DNA of 64,000 bases from Sipunculus nudus. Taxonomy: Eukaryota > Annelida > Sipuncula > Golfingiida > Sipunculidae. Position numbers and translations under genes: made by a program. The notes under the pieces are model-generated. The model was not told the origin of the DNA. It ran no database searches and worked only from the letters and a program-made list of their open reading frames with translations. Numbering within the stretch: position 1 is the stretch's first letter; each line of letters begins with the position of its first letter. The stretch lies in the NCBI GenBank assembly GCA_026874595.1, contig CM049310.1, forward strand, positions 29,945,558 through 30,009,557, given 5' to 3'. Below are positions 36,964-49,231 of the stretch, piece after piece.

Positions 36964-37444
36964 CAGGGTTGGGGCCAGGTACAAGTGAAAGTACCTAGGT
37001 ACAGGTACTTTTGAATTGGCCAGGTACAGGTACAGATACTTGATTTTCATAGAGTACCTAGGTACAGGTATAGACCTATACTTTAGAAAGTACCTAGGTA
37101 CAGGTACATTTACTTTAGGATCACTTTTAGGACAGTTTTACGGATAATATGACGGCATAAATTCGGTTATATGCAAGTTAACATTCTTTTTTCTATCAAA
37201 CAATATTGAAGTCATTTGCTAAAGTATATTCTATATATAAGTATATAAGTATAAAGTATATTATTACCCTGATGGCTTGCCGATTATTTTTTAGACTGCA
37301 GGTAACCAAATTTAATACTAAAAGAGAAAAAAAAAACTTTAAAAAAAAAGAAAAAATGAAAATGTATTTGGAGTACCTTCCACCAGGTACAGGTACTCTT
37401 AAATGTGTACCATTTACAGGTGCAATTACCTTGCCCAAACCCTG
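36964..37444. mobile_element. hAT MITE, GGTACAGGTAC-rich
   Basis: Ends CAGGGTTGGGGCCAGG and CCTTGCCCAAACCCTG. Flanks ATAGGTAC (36956-36963) and ATAGGAAC (37445-37452) differ at one position, so this is an 8-bp hAT duplication with one substitution. The element is packed with CAGGTAC and CTAGGTAC motifs, a distinctive subterminal repeat. No coding capacity. Confidence 0.85.
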
Positions 37445-37452
37445 ATAGGAAC

Positions 37453-39035
37453 GGACCCACACCCTGATCACACAGGCTAAAATAACGGCACTTCTTATGA
37501 GCATGTGCACTGACACTGCTGGACACCTATTGGGGCTATTTCCTTGGCACCGACTGACAGACGTCACACCTATATTTACTATTGTTCTGGCATTGAGTAA
37601 TAAATATAAATACCAGTATTAAATTGTATTTAATTTTAGTTGTATGACTTCCTACAACATGGAGAATACACATACACATGGAGTTCAGCAAGATTACCAA
37701 AGAATGTTCATTTGTGACAAAGGCGAACTGCTTGATTTTAAATTGACTATAACTTAAGCAAGTTAATGATATATGTAGTCACAGATTAATGTTTAAACAA
37801 AAGATCCATATAAATATATGGCCATTGTTAATAGGTTTGAGAGGAAGTCCATTTATGATTTTTTATGAAAATATAATTAGGCCTACTCCTAGTTTAACAT
37901 GGTAAGATGTTAATAAAAATTGGTTAATATTGGGCTTTGTTAATAAATTTCTAGTTGCATGTAGGCCTATAACTTATAAGTTTAACCTTCAGTTGCACAA
38001 AGCATTACTCATATTGCCTGGAAGCAGGTCGTTTTGTCACCAGTTGATTTGTAACCAAAGAAAAATGGTGACAAAGTTACTGTCATGATACTTGGCCTGG
38101 CACGTTTGTTAATTGTTTATTCTTATCACCAGCAATTCAAATGCATAGGGAATGACAGAAGTGTTGATTCTGTGTAAAGGTTCAGATTTAAGAAAGTTCT
38201 TTTAGTGACTTGTTTCTCTGTGTAGCAACTGTCGAAGTGGATTTTAATTAACAAATACTTGAAAACACCAGCATGTGTGAAATAAAAGGACATATTCAAA
38301 AGGGATGCCGTGAGGGAAACGTTTACGGTGAGCGGTGACGTAAGCCCTGAATACCATGGAGGCCAATAGGCTATGCTGCGCAATGTTTGTATTTACATGT
38401 AATCCAATCCTTAATTGCATGGTGTATCCTTGACTATTAATTAAAAGAATAAAAAACAAACTAACTTTTTCAGTATCTATAGGTATCATGTTTATGTTAA
38501 TAGTAATAGATTGACATTTTTAATATAAAAAACATTGGTGACGAAATGAACATGTGGGGCCACATGTAAATTGGTAACAGAATGACTGTGGTGACGAATC
38601 ATCTGGTATCCTTTAGCTGATGTCAGATGTCTGTATGTACTTGTAGCTTATTTTATAATTGTGAACTGGAAATAGTCTGGAACTTAGCTCTTGGGCAATG
38701 TGATTATTATTTATTTGCATGTACCATTACGGACCCCTCAGTGGGCTCTCCACTGAAACTTAGGATTCTGGGATAACGAGTATTCATTGTGCATTAACTC
38801 AGGATCTAATAACCAATCCCCTGCATATAAACAAAAATGGCAGTGATAAACAGAAGACAAGCCACATTGTTCCTTACTTGCTAAAATTATCCAACATCCA
38901 CTGTGGTGAAATATATATTTTTTATTTATATAGAGAGAAAATTCTGAAATGTACTACTTACAAAATAATACTTGCATTTATCAAGAATAGAAGTTAAAGA
39001 ATCAATCAATTGAATCGATGCAAAGACTTCTCTCA
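37453..39035. other. noncoding, probably intron
   Basis: Lies between the proposed plus-strand exons 1 and 2. Nothing recognised. Confidence 0.5.
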
Positions 39036-39043
39036 ATTCATAG

Positions 39044-39570
39044 TAGTGCTCAGCGGTTATCGATGCTTATCGATTAATCGAATCGATGTTATGAAAATCT
39101 TCGATTCTCCATTATCTTTTTTTATCCTTGAGAATCGGTCCACCCAATTCCTGGTGTTGATTTGTGCTGGAATATCACCAATTTTCACACAGAGGGTAAG
39201 GTAATACAGTCAGGTTTGTGTGTCTCTGTGTATGAAATATGTATACCTGCAACTTTGATAGTGTGTCCACTGTGCACACCTGTCACCCAAAAACTCAAGC
39301 ACATTTCCTCATGAAAATTGCACACAAGTCCGGTCTCTCAGTATCACAGTCTTGCTGTAAGACAAGTGTAAGATGCTCTGAAATGCAGATTCTAGAATTC
39401 ACAAGGTACAATCATTAAATTGTAGTTCATTCTTCACTTCCCAGGTTGCGGCAGCATTAGTGTCTGCAGTCTCCATACTGTCTTGTAAAATAATCAATTA
39501 TTAATCGATAATCGGTTGCCACAGGTTCCGATTAATCGATTGCAAATTATGGTTACGATTCGTAGCACTA
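39044..39570. mobile_element. hAT MITE, ATCGATTAAT family
   Basis: Ends TAGTGCTCAGCGGTTATCG and GATTCGTAGCACTA; perfect 8-bp target duplication ATTCATAG (39036-39043 and 39571-39578). 527 bp, same family as 36335-36705 with about 150 bp more interior sequence. Confidence 0.93.
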
Positions 39571-40094
39571 ATTCATAGGCATAATTATTAGTGTACACAT
39601 TATGAGTAACATGCAATGATTTGATAACAGAATTAGACTAGAACCATGGCAGGCTCAGAAGTTGTCTCAGTGACCAACTGTGTCGTGAATGCAAGTTGCA
39701 AGTGACTGGAAAGCTGTGATATGTATGTCTATTTGTCTAATCAGACAACAGTGACTGAATAACTGTTACATTCAAGGAGGATCAGTTGTCTTGCAGCCCC
39801 CAGACTCCACACCATTCTTGTTGCTACCATTGATGACTCTCACGTTTTCATTAATGTCAGGTTGGTACATTTCTGCCATGGTTTCTGTCTGACATTTGCC
39901 AATCTTGTGGAAGTATCTCAGTTCTGTCCATGTTTCTGCCATAATTGAAGAAAAATCCTGATAACTTGAATAAAATGGACATATAATGGCACACCAAATT
40001 AGATATGATACAGCAGATATACAGTCATTTCTGGTAACTGTCTGTCTTAGAATCTGCCATGGATGTTAATTACACCTGGCAGAGTCCAGGTCGG

Positions 40095-40548
40095 TTAAAG
40101 GGGCATAATCATCAATAAAGCATGTTGAGTTAACACCAAAAAATAGCGTCTTCTCTGTGAAGTAAATCGGTACCTGCCAAAATATTGCCCTCAAACTGTT
40201 GGCTTACACCTGTACACAAGTTTAAAAACAGTTGACTCGGCACAGTCACAGGCCTCAACGTAAACATAGCAAGTGGGACTTGTGCATCGCCTAGGCCACA
40301 ACACCTGTCAATCAGGAGATTCCCTTACTGACTTGGCCCACAAAATGTAATACAGGTTCTGGCTGGGTGAAACATTGCAAAATCAGACATCTGGTCACAT
40401 GGCCTTGTTATTGTAAACAGACATACATGGACTGTGTTTACTAACATGCTAACCCATAACAAGGTGTTAAACAGCTCAAAGAGAGGAACTGAATGTGTGC
40501 TGGGATAATTTTGCCTTGAAACTTTTGTGTAATGCAAAAGTGAACTGA
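40095..40548. repeat. interspersed repeat alpha, copy 2 (inverted)
   Basis: Reverse-complement match to 11471-12104, from TTAAAGGGGCAT at the left to AACTTTTGTGTAATGC at the right. It is shorter than copy 1, so one has an indel. Confidence 0.75.
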
Positions 40549-41475
40549 CAACTAGTGTGAAAGAATGGCCATAATATTGCTCCTCAGGATTGGCAAGATC
40601 ATGGCATCAGTTTCAGTAGATATCTGTGAAAAGATATGATTGTTTTATGTAAAACTATATAGTAACATAATATTACTAATATAGCTATTATAGGTGCTAG
40701 AAGATATTTCGTTCAACATTTGCCAATTTTGCCTGCTACCAATGAACAGTACCCATTCACCCCTTGGTCAAGAGAGCACACCCTTGTGTTTAACTTTGGC
40801 TAGGAGTCTTAGCAAGGGATACAGTCATATTGGGATGCAAACCACAACCTTGTAGTCACTAGTCTGAGCCAATAAAAATTGCACCATTGCACTCCAAAAA
40901 TAGAACTTTTAAAGTTTTGAAACATTCACTTTCTCATCAAATTAAGCAGTGAAATGAACTTGATGCTCTCATGCAGCAGATTATTGCAAGGGGACTCAAT
41001 GAACCTCACCAACTGCAAGGTCCAATACAGAGTTCAGTTTATTAGTGTTAGGTACAGTGCATTTGTGGTTACATGGAATCAAACTGTTGTAAATACACTG
41101 CGGCACTTCCACTGGCCTAGCGGAAGGGCAAAGAATCCTGCAGCATTTATATTTATCATATACCACACATCTGTACGTTATGTTGAATATCACATAACAT
41201 CTGTGTAACAGTAGTTATAAATAACTCTGTTTATTTACATCTATACTATGGTCAGACCTTATTAACACTGTCTAGACTCCAGATTATATACCTTATTAAC
41301 TTTAGTTTTAATTATTAATATCATTATACTTTGCTAGGCATGTAGTTTTAATAATAGACCATTATTGACAGTAGATGTCCATAAAAATGAGCACTGGTGT
41401 CATTCTCTTGGGGGAAATATTTTCACAATTTTTATACATATAGCCATGCCAACAGGCATTAGGTGTTTATATAAT
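40549..41475. other. noncoding, nothing recognised
   Basis: Frames at 40954-41208 (plus) and 40996-41193 (minus) overlap on opposite strands and lack any motif or splice support. Confidence 0.5.
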
Positions 41476-42608
41476 TGTATCCACCAAAACAAAACAAAAG
41501 GGTTCACTGTCGCTGCAGCATTTGTTTCGGGAATAGAACTCTGAGACCACTGTTACCAAAACTTTATACAATAATCGGGTCACATGTGAACTGGTGCCAA
41601 AATATTTTGAGTTGACTTCTGACCTTTCCTCTCTCCAGTGTGTCCAGCTGTGCGTATGTTTTGACATATTAACCCACATATCTTCGGACTCGTTTGACCA
41701 ATCAGGAAAAAAAATTTGCACAAATGTAGCCCATGGATAGCTTTATAACATACACAAAAAAACATTTTTGCACAACGTCCATCTGTTCATCTGCCTTTGC
41801 ATAAAATCCCTCCTATCTCTGCAGTGAATGGACTTATCCACCTGAAATTTTGCATTTATATTCATCCTGGAAAGCTTTCTTGATTTTATGTTAGTTGCGC
41901 CACCTACATTCAAGTTCAGGCTGCAGACATCCAGGCTTATATCTCTGGACTTGATTGACGTATCCTACTGATATTTTGCATGTTCATAGATCTCAAATAG
42001 TCCTCTATAGCATATGCAAAACTGGTGGCGCCACCTGCAACAATTTTGCCCTGCGTCTGTCTGTTTGTCTGCTGTGGGATAAAATCACTCATATCTCGGC
42101 AGTGGTTTGACTGATCTGCCTAAAATTTTGCATGTATATACATCTTGGATCGCTTTATCAATTTTATTACAAGTTGTGCCACCTTCTTTCATGTTCAGGC
42201 TGCAGACATCCAGGCTTATATCTCAGGACTGGTTTCACTTTTCCACCTGAAATTCAGCATGTGTATAGATCTCACATAGCTCTTTATCATACGCAAAACT
42301 GGTGGTGCCCCCTGCAACCCTTTGCACAGCGTCCGTTAGTTTGTCTGCTGTGGAATAAAATCACTCATATCTCCGCAGTGGTTTGGCTTATCTGCCTAAA
42401 ATTTTGCAGTTGTATACAACTTGGGTAACTTTCTAGATTATGTGGCAGGTGGCGCCACCTACATACACAGTTCAGCTGCAGACATCCATTCTAATATGCA
42501 ACACACTTCTCTCTATTCCCCTTGCCACTCAATCCATGCCTTACTTCACCCATTCCACTCTGGTTTTGGTGGATACATGTAGTCGCTTGTCGACTACCTG
42601 TATCCTAG
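41476..42608 (+). mobile_element. Helentron-like non-autonomous element, well-defined ends
   Basis: The 5' end GTATCCACCAAAAC is the inverse of GTTTTGGTGGATAC at 42563-42576. The latter is followed by the hairpin GTAGTCGcttgtCGACTAC (42579-42597), nested in an outer stem GGATAC/GTATCC, and the terminal CTAG (42605-42608) then T. The 5' inverted repeat sits at the very end and the 3' one internal to the hairpin, the asymmetric layout described for Helentrons. The body has about three units of roughly 150-250 bp with GGTGGCGCCACC. It lies in the proposed intron of the plus-strand gene. Confidence 0.7.
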
Positions 42609-42639
42609 TTTTTACGCTCGTCTATGACAGGACATATTA

Positions 42640-43090
42640 TGGTGTACCCATGGTCTGTCTATCCATCTGTCCATCAGTTATTTTTTAGTGTTGTCGTGAT
42701 AACTTACCAGGGTTTTGATAGATTTTCACAAAACTCACCATAACAACCTATCTAAAGAAGCAATAGATTATCTCATCCAGGTTTGATTATGGGCAAAATT
42801 CATGCATGTTTATTAATGAGGTCAGGGGTTACTAGGCCACTTTGTCTTATTACCGTGATTACTTACCAGGAATATGATGATTTTTATTAAAATTAACAGA
42901 AATATTGAACAATATAATATCTCCCCTAAGACTGATTTCCAGTGAAATCCATGCATATTTGATGAGGTCAGAGGTTACTAGACTTTGGTGGTGCAATGAT
43001 GACTTTTCTAAAAATCTGATGGATTTTCTTGAAAATCATTATAAATATTAACCAATAGAATTTCTCAACAGAATGATATATTTTTTGTCA
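42640..43090 (+). repeat. interspersed repeat gamma, copy 1
   Basis: Matches 63612-64000: CTTACCAGGGTTTTGAT, TTTTCACAAAACTCACCATAA and the periodic phrase GAGGTCAGAGGTTACTA. Units of about 130 bp. No coding frame. Confidence 0.75.
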
Positions 43091-44820
43091 AAATATTTAA
43101 TGATTCTGGACATATTACTGGTCTGGCATTCATTCATTTCCTTGGTTTGTGATATACATCAGGTGGGAGTACATACATTTGGTCTCTACTTTATAGTTTA
43201 CAACTATAAATATCAGAGGTTGATCTACGCAATGTGACAGGTCATTCACCAGATATGGTATTCTTGGCATGGATTACTAATGCTGATTTGGACTTCATAT
43301 CACATTTTATTATTATTTTCTAATCCAAAAGAAACCAGTTCATACTTTGTAACAGTGATATAGGGCATCGGCTATCTTGCCTTATATTTAAGTAGGCCTG
43401 AATGTCATTCAGGCAGAGATTTCATAAGCTATCATTGTCTGATCATTGATTTGTTAAATAATTTGTTGTTGTGGTATTAGTCATTTGGTATATTTGAATC
43501 TTGGTTGAAAGAGGGAAAAAATGGGAAAATGAGCTTGAGAGAGGTTACATACTAATATTCTTTTAAAGTTTGAATAAGTTTTTAAGACCAGAAGTATCAA
43601 TCGTTTGGTAATATGTTGAGATAGAAATTTTTTTCATTGCTTCTAGTCTTTGGAAAAGTTTTTTTTTTTAAACATTTCTTTGAAAAGTTACAATATTACA
43701 AATTTTCAGAAATAAATTAAGATTGCATCTTTTAAAATCAGAGGTTTCAAATAGTATTAGATATCTTCAAGTCACTGCTTTAATCGCTCTGATGTTTATT
43801 TGATTCTTCAATACATATGTATATTCAGCTCATAACCATTTTGTAACGTCTCAGATAACTTTCATAGTCTCAGAATACCATGAATATATAAAACACATTG
43901 AAAACACAGTTTATAATTTTCTCTGATTTTTTAGAAGACTTATAAGTACATAAGACTACATGCACATTTTATTGCCACAGAATTATTTTCTTATACAAAA
44001 AAGAGGATGCAAAATATCTATAGTCTGTTTAATCCCCTCATGTCCACCTGTTTTTTTGCTGTGAAATTTTTTATTAGTTACATTTCAAGTGAAACTATTA
44101 TATTGTAGAGTAGAGGATTAAACAACCTAATTTTCAACAAGGTAAATAAATACCTACCTTACACTTTATTTACAAAACAGAATATACTAGAAATCATTCT
44201 ACATTTTACAACATGTCAGACTCACTCATGGGGGTCAAGGTCATTGGTCACATGCAAAAACTGCCACAATTGACAGCTGCTGATTGAATGATGTCATGTA
44301 AAGATACTAAAAAATATGACCAGCTAAAACAAAAATGGCTACTCATGCAGGGGACACATCATATCTGCCAGATCATTGTGAAGAGACTAAAAAGTTGTAA
44401 AACATGAACTTGAGATTTACTGTAAAATTCTGAATCGCCATTTTAGGTTGTCACCTCCATATGTAGTTATCCAGGAAATTATTGAAAAATATAAACTTTT
44501 ATGAAAATTATCTACAATAAAAATTTGGACAGCAGGTGGTGAAATGGACGATATATATACACCTGGAAATTTCCTGGTACTTGTATGGGGATTGAATATT
44601 TGTTATTGATAGTTTTGTCACAAAAAAAACATTATATTCAAATGTATTAATTGGGTGTTTGGTTGGACATTTTATGAAATAACTGGTACCTTGACTATAT
44701 ATGTGTATATATATACCATAGATATATTAATTCAGGGAGAAACCAGACAGTTTATTTGAGTGATGTGTTATGGTTTATTCATATCCAGATATATGTGACA
44801 GATCTTTGTTTTTATTCCAG
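43091..44820. other. noncoding, probably intron
   Basis: AT-rich; nothing recognised until the acceptor at 44820. Confidence 0.5.
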
Positions 44821-44885
44821 GGAGAACCCAGAAAAGTTATTTGAAGTATTTGTGGAGATAGCCAGACCAGACAGTCAGAATACAG
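44821..44885 (+). CDS. internal coding exon (65 nt), unrecognised protein
   Basis: Bounded by a strong acceptor (TTTGTTTTTATTCCAG|G) and donor (AATACAG|GTTAGT). The only open frame reads ENPEKLFEVFVEIARPDSQN then T and a split Gly codon; the other frames hit stops. The amphipathic, charged wording looks like protein and is unlike the surrounding AT-rich DNA. Its start phase fits the proposed exon 1 at 35962-35978. I do not recognise the family; the short N-terminal segment could start a helical domain. Downstream exons were not found with confidence, apart from a phase-compatible candidate at 53245. Confidence 0.6.
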
Positions 44886-45442
44886 GTTAGTGCCGCCCTG
44901 TTTTATTATCATCATGCTGGGTTTAACCTTCAAGTACAGCACCAGAGCTGTCAGGGACCTGCTAATTATGATATGTACAGCTGCTGTGTATATCAGCATT
45001 ATATAGGACAGCATAGCCCATGTACAAATAGTATATATACATAGTGAAAGTTATGTATGTACACTGGAATCCTGCAACAGGTGCAGGGCTCTAAATATCA
45101 CTGATCTACAGGACAAACCCAACTGAGCAATTGCCCCTCTCCATCCACCATACTTAAGTAAAGGTCAACATGTTTTTTTTTTAATAATATTTTGGATAAA
45201 TACATTAGTGTGTGTGTGTTACAATTTTACTACCGAAGACACCAGACTTATTTTCCACTAGTAATTAACATTATAATGAGTTTTGAGTTAATTTGTGTTA
45301 TGGAATTAAAAATATGCAAAAGAAAAATTGGAACATAATTTTAAGTGGTTATAAGCAGACTACTTTTAAAGCAAATTCTTAAAGGCAAAACAATGGAAAC
45401 AGTGAAATTTTTAAAGTATTATTTGAAATAAATTCCCCGGTT

Positions 45443-45526
45443 AGCTCAGCTCACTTTAAGTCTGCATTTGCTAAAATTTTCCAAAATTCAGCTGAGCTAC
45501 GTGACCTATGGGTCCTTATTTTATAG
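45443..45526 (+). mobile_element. miniature copy of the AGCTCAGCTGA repeat family
   Basis: Only the two ends are present: AGCTCAGCTC at the left and CAGCTGAGC (45489-45497) then GTGACCTATGGGTCC, about 84 bp in total. It is an internally deleted relative of 56326-57762 and 59537-62136. Confidence 0.7.
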
Positions 45527-46168
45527 TCTGCTAAAGGGAAAATATTCATTGTCTGTCTAATCATGGACAGGATACCTATTATATTATAAAAGCATCTGCT
45601 GTATCCATGTATAGTTGTTAAAGAAGTCATGAGAGATCTGATGTTACCTCATTTTGTTACCTCATTTCAAAAGAAATTCAGGTGTTCACCCATGGAGGGT
45701 GTTGGCTGTATAACCAAGGATACAACTGTAGATAACAGCATAAAATATATATTGTATATAAACTGACTACAATAGTCATGTGTTCAGGGTTTAATAATTC
45801 ACAGGAAAAAACCAAATATATTCTCTTCCTCCTCCCTGTACATATACTGTTTGTTGCAGTTTTGCTGCACCTGTTTTGTCAAAAATACTTAATGGTATGG
45901 TTATAAAAAAATGATAAATCATATTTCTTGTTTATTAAGTGACAAGACCACATGATATCTAAATAGATCTCATGATATAGTAATAGGCCACCATATATCA
46001 TAATTATTCAGACTGAAGAATTCTGTCATATTAACAACACATTTACATCATATAGCTACTATTTTGTTTCCTTCACAAAATTATCTACTGTACTAACAAC
46101 ATTTACAAATGTAAAAACATCATATTTATTTTCCTTTGTATGTTTGTCCTTCTGTGTATAAAAAACCA

Positions 46169-46445
46169 GAACTAGATATCTGCATTCTAATGCATGCAAG
46201 CCTCCGCCATCCACTTATTCAGCTCATATTCCCAGGTTCATTTCTTGATCAGTGATGGCAGGTTTGTGACTATTCCTGGATCCAGATCATGTGCCAGATC
46301 CACACCAAAATCTATTGGATTCTTCATTGGCCCATAACCAAAATGCCCTGAAAATTTCATTAGATTCTGTTCATGATTGTGTGAGTTATGTTGTGAACAA
46401 ATACACACAGTCACACACAAACACACACACTAGCACACAAACAAG
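46169..46445 (+). repeat. interspersed repeat beta, copy 2
   Basis: Matches 28600-28898 in the opposite direction: ACTAGATATCTGCATTCTAA, GCAAGCCTCCGCCA, CCACACCAAAATCTATTGG, GCCCTGAAAATTTC. It ends in a CA-rich microsatellite near 46400-46440. Confidence 0.75.
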
Positions 46446-46682
46446 GATGAAAACATACCAGCCTGATGGTTAATTTAGGGATTTTCTAGGTATTATACAG
46501 AATTTTGTTATCAGTAAGTACTAAGGAGTTAAAGCAAAGAAATTTGTCTCTAGGGTTTATGCTAACTTAGATGTGGATACAGGGTTATTACTTTTTTTTT
46601 GTACATCTCCTTTGAATTAATTGGAAAGTAACAACTACTGGTCCTGACATAAGGTGGTGGAATTTGTCCTAACAGTGAAGAG

Positions 46683-47110
46683 CAGGGCTCAACATTAACG
46701 GTTAACTGATTACCCAGGGGCAAGTCGAAGTCCCAGAAAAATGTGGAAGGGCAACCAAAAGTGGGTTCATACTTTATCGCCTGGGCAAATGGGTGCAACA
46801 TAAACCTTTACTCAAAGGTCTGAATCTTGACTAATCTTAAGTTAGCCACTTTCTTTTTCAGGAGAAGTGAAGTCATTTTGTAATATGTCTAGCTTAAATC
46901 ACCTGCATGTTTTTATCTGTGCAAATGCTAAAGAGAAACATTATGAACAAACAAACATTTGAATATATATATACTGTTGCAAATTAATCATGTGTATCAC
47001 ATTTTGTGGCAGATTTATGTGGGACTAGTAAAAATTCATGTAGGACAAATAAAGCTAGCTGTCACTTGCCTTACTTTGCCAGTATTTTCAAAGGTAAATG
47101 TTGAGCCCTG
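46683..47110. mobile_element. TIR element, hAT-like
   Basis: Ends CAGGGCTCAACATTAACGG and GGTAAATGTTGAGCCCTG: the first 14 bases are a perfect inverted repeat. AAGAG flanks both sides (46678-46682 and 47111-47115); the next three positions do not match, so an 8-bp duplication is not proven. A related start, CAGGGCTCTAAATATCA, occurs alone at 45082. No coding capacity. Confidence 0.65.
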
Positions 47111-47115
47111 AAGAG

Positions 47116-48297
47116 AGAAATATATTTTGGGGGTGATGATGATGATCCTTGGCATTTTGTATATAATTGCCATTTTTTGTGCTGGCAAAGGTGTGATCTT
47201 TGTGGTTGCTCTCTGGTGTTTAGAGATCTCATACAGAGACTGGTGGGCTGTAGTGCAGAGCAAGTGCACCAGGATTTGTTAGATAGATGTACATGTCATT
47301 AGATGTCTTGCCTGTCATAAACAGGGGATTAAATAACCTCCAGGTTATGTTCCCATTGCCATATATTTTTTTTTTTGGATAATACTTCTAAATTATTGAC
47401 ACGTAGGCAAAAAAAAAGGTTTGGTCCTCAGGCACTTTTTTTTTTATCAAAAAACAATGCTGGCAGGCTTTTTTTTTACCTTTTTTTGTATGTTTCAATA
47501 AAAATGTCATATGATCAGTGAAAAGCATGCTAAAAACAGATATTTTTTTGCTAAACAAATGAAAGCACTAGAAAACAAAGGATATTTTATCAAAATTGTA
47601 TCATTTTATCTTTTTGAAAGAAATGTCCGAGTGGCTGGAGCTCAAAATTGGTGGGTTTCTAAATAAAAGAATTTGATGCGGGGGTTTAAAATTGATGCGG
47701 TTGGTTCCTTAGAACCATACATGTAATATTTATTTTGCCTAATGTGTGTATGAATTCAAAAGTTTCATACCTAAAAATGTCAATTTTATAAATCTCTGCA
47801 TTCCATATACTGAACATATATGTATTGGATTTAAACATTGTTACACTTAGCTGTGATAGATTTTGATAATATGGTCTCAGAGTCACAGCTGGGCAATGTC
47901 TAACCATCCAGAATTTAAGGAAATTAACCTTTTTGCATTCACTTTAGTGTATCTTGCTTGTAAGTTTGGTAAATATATAGGCTTCACTATGGACCGTATT
48001 TATGGTCTTTACGCCAGACCCTAAAAATAGAAATTATTCATAATTCTGAGGAAAGCTCACCAGTATTAGGTCATTGATATTCCTGTGTCTGTAAAGGTTT
48101 GTTAACAAGCAAATGTAGAAAACTGCTGTTACTGTAGGATTTCATGAATATTCATTGATATGCAAATATCAGATATGCAATAAAAAAATAATGAATATCA
48201 GAAATAATCATAAATTTATTGTGTTGATGTGCCCTTTTATGAGATCAAATTGTAGGCTTAAGGCAGTGATAGTATGAAAGACATAATTTAAACATAA
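47116..48297. other. noncoding, nothing recognised
   Basis: AT-rich flank of the DIRS element, with several T-runs. Confidence 0.5.
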
Positions 48298-48318
48298 GTT
48301 TTATTACGTAAACATAAT

Positions 48319-48476
48319 TGTGAGCTGTTTCTGTATTAATGAGAATTTTCTCTGTTAAAGTTTATACGCCAGAGTAAGCCAACCGAAAATTTTCCCTTAT
48401 TAGGCCTATTATCGCCCATCCCGCCTCGTTCCCGTGTATCTAGGTCACACTTCCGTTACCCATAATCACATTTTCT
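48319..48476 (+). repeat. DIRS left inverted terminal repeat
   Basis: From TTGTGAGCTGTTTCTGTATT to ATAATCACATTTTC. It pairs with 52661-52818 with few mismatches. The outer 20 bp or so to 48301 is unique to this end and is represented in the internal complementary region. Confidence 0.92.
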
Positions 48477-49231
48477 TCTGGCGTTCGCCATGATGGACGT
48501 GTAATCCTGCTCTGCGAGATTCGTCCACTGTTGGGTTTGTACTAATGAGTTTGCCAACTGAACTGTAAGTTGTCTTCTTTTTTCCCTTGCCCGCCATGGA
48601 GAACCCCACTTATTGTGGCTCTTGTGGTTCTTAATCCCGGTTGGGACTCCCCCCTCCCTTGTTTTCGTTGCCGCTCCAACATTGACTCCTGCCGTGTTCC
48701 GGCTGATCCTTGTTTTCACTGCCAGACTTGGACGTCTGACCAGTGGGCCCTTTCCCGGATTGGGCTCATTCCCCAGTACTTGGGGGTTCACCCTCCTGTA
48801 TTCCATTGTCTGACCCCGTGGTTGTCTCTGAGGGGGGGGGGGGGGGGGCCTACCCTGGTTGACCGCACCATGGCCGTGCTGCGTTCACCGTCCGTTCCCG
48901 CCGGTCCTGTCACCTCTCCAGTGGTTTAGACAGTTATATCGTTGAAATCTCATTCACGGCAACGGAATTCTTTCCCCGTTCCCGCGGCCTCCCGTTCTGC
49001 CGGCACATCTGCCTATTCCATCTTACATTTATTGTCCCGGGTTTGTTAATCACTTATGTCGGATCTCGACGATTCGTCTAGACCCTATTCTGTCTGCCCG
49101 GCGCCCTCGCCGGCGCCCCGGTTCTTTCTCCCCGGCCGTTCTCGTCGCCGGCTCCTCGCCGGATTCCTTCCTTATCCCCGGGGCCGGCTGGAGCCGTCCC
49201 GCTGGATCGCCCGGACCTTCCTGGTGTGCAG

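Noticed and set aside
45082-47110. CAGGGCTC at 45082 as the left end of a 2-kb hAT element ending at 47110
   Set aside because: Its flank does not match the right flank, whereas CAGGGCTCAACATT at 46683 gives a longer inverted repeat and a matching AAGAG.
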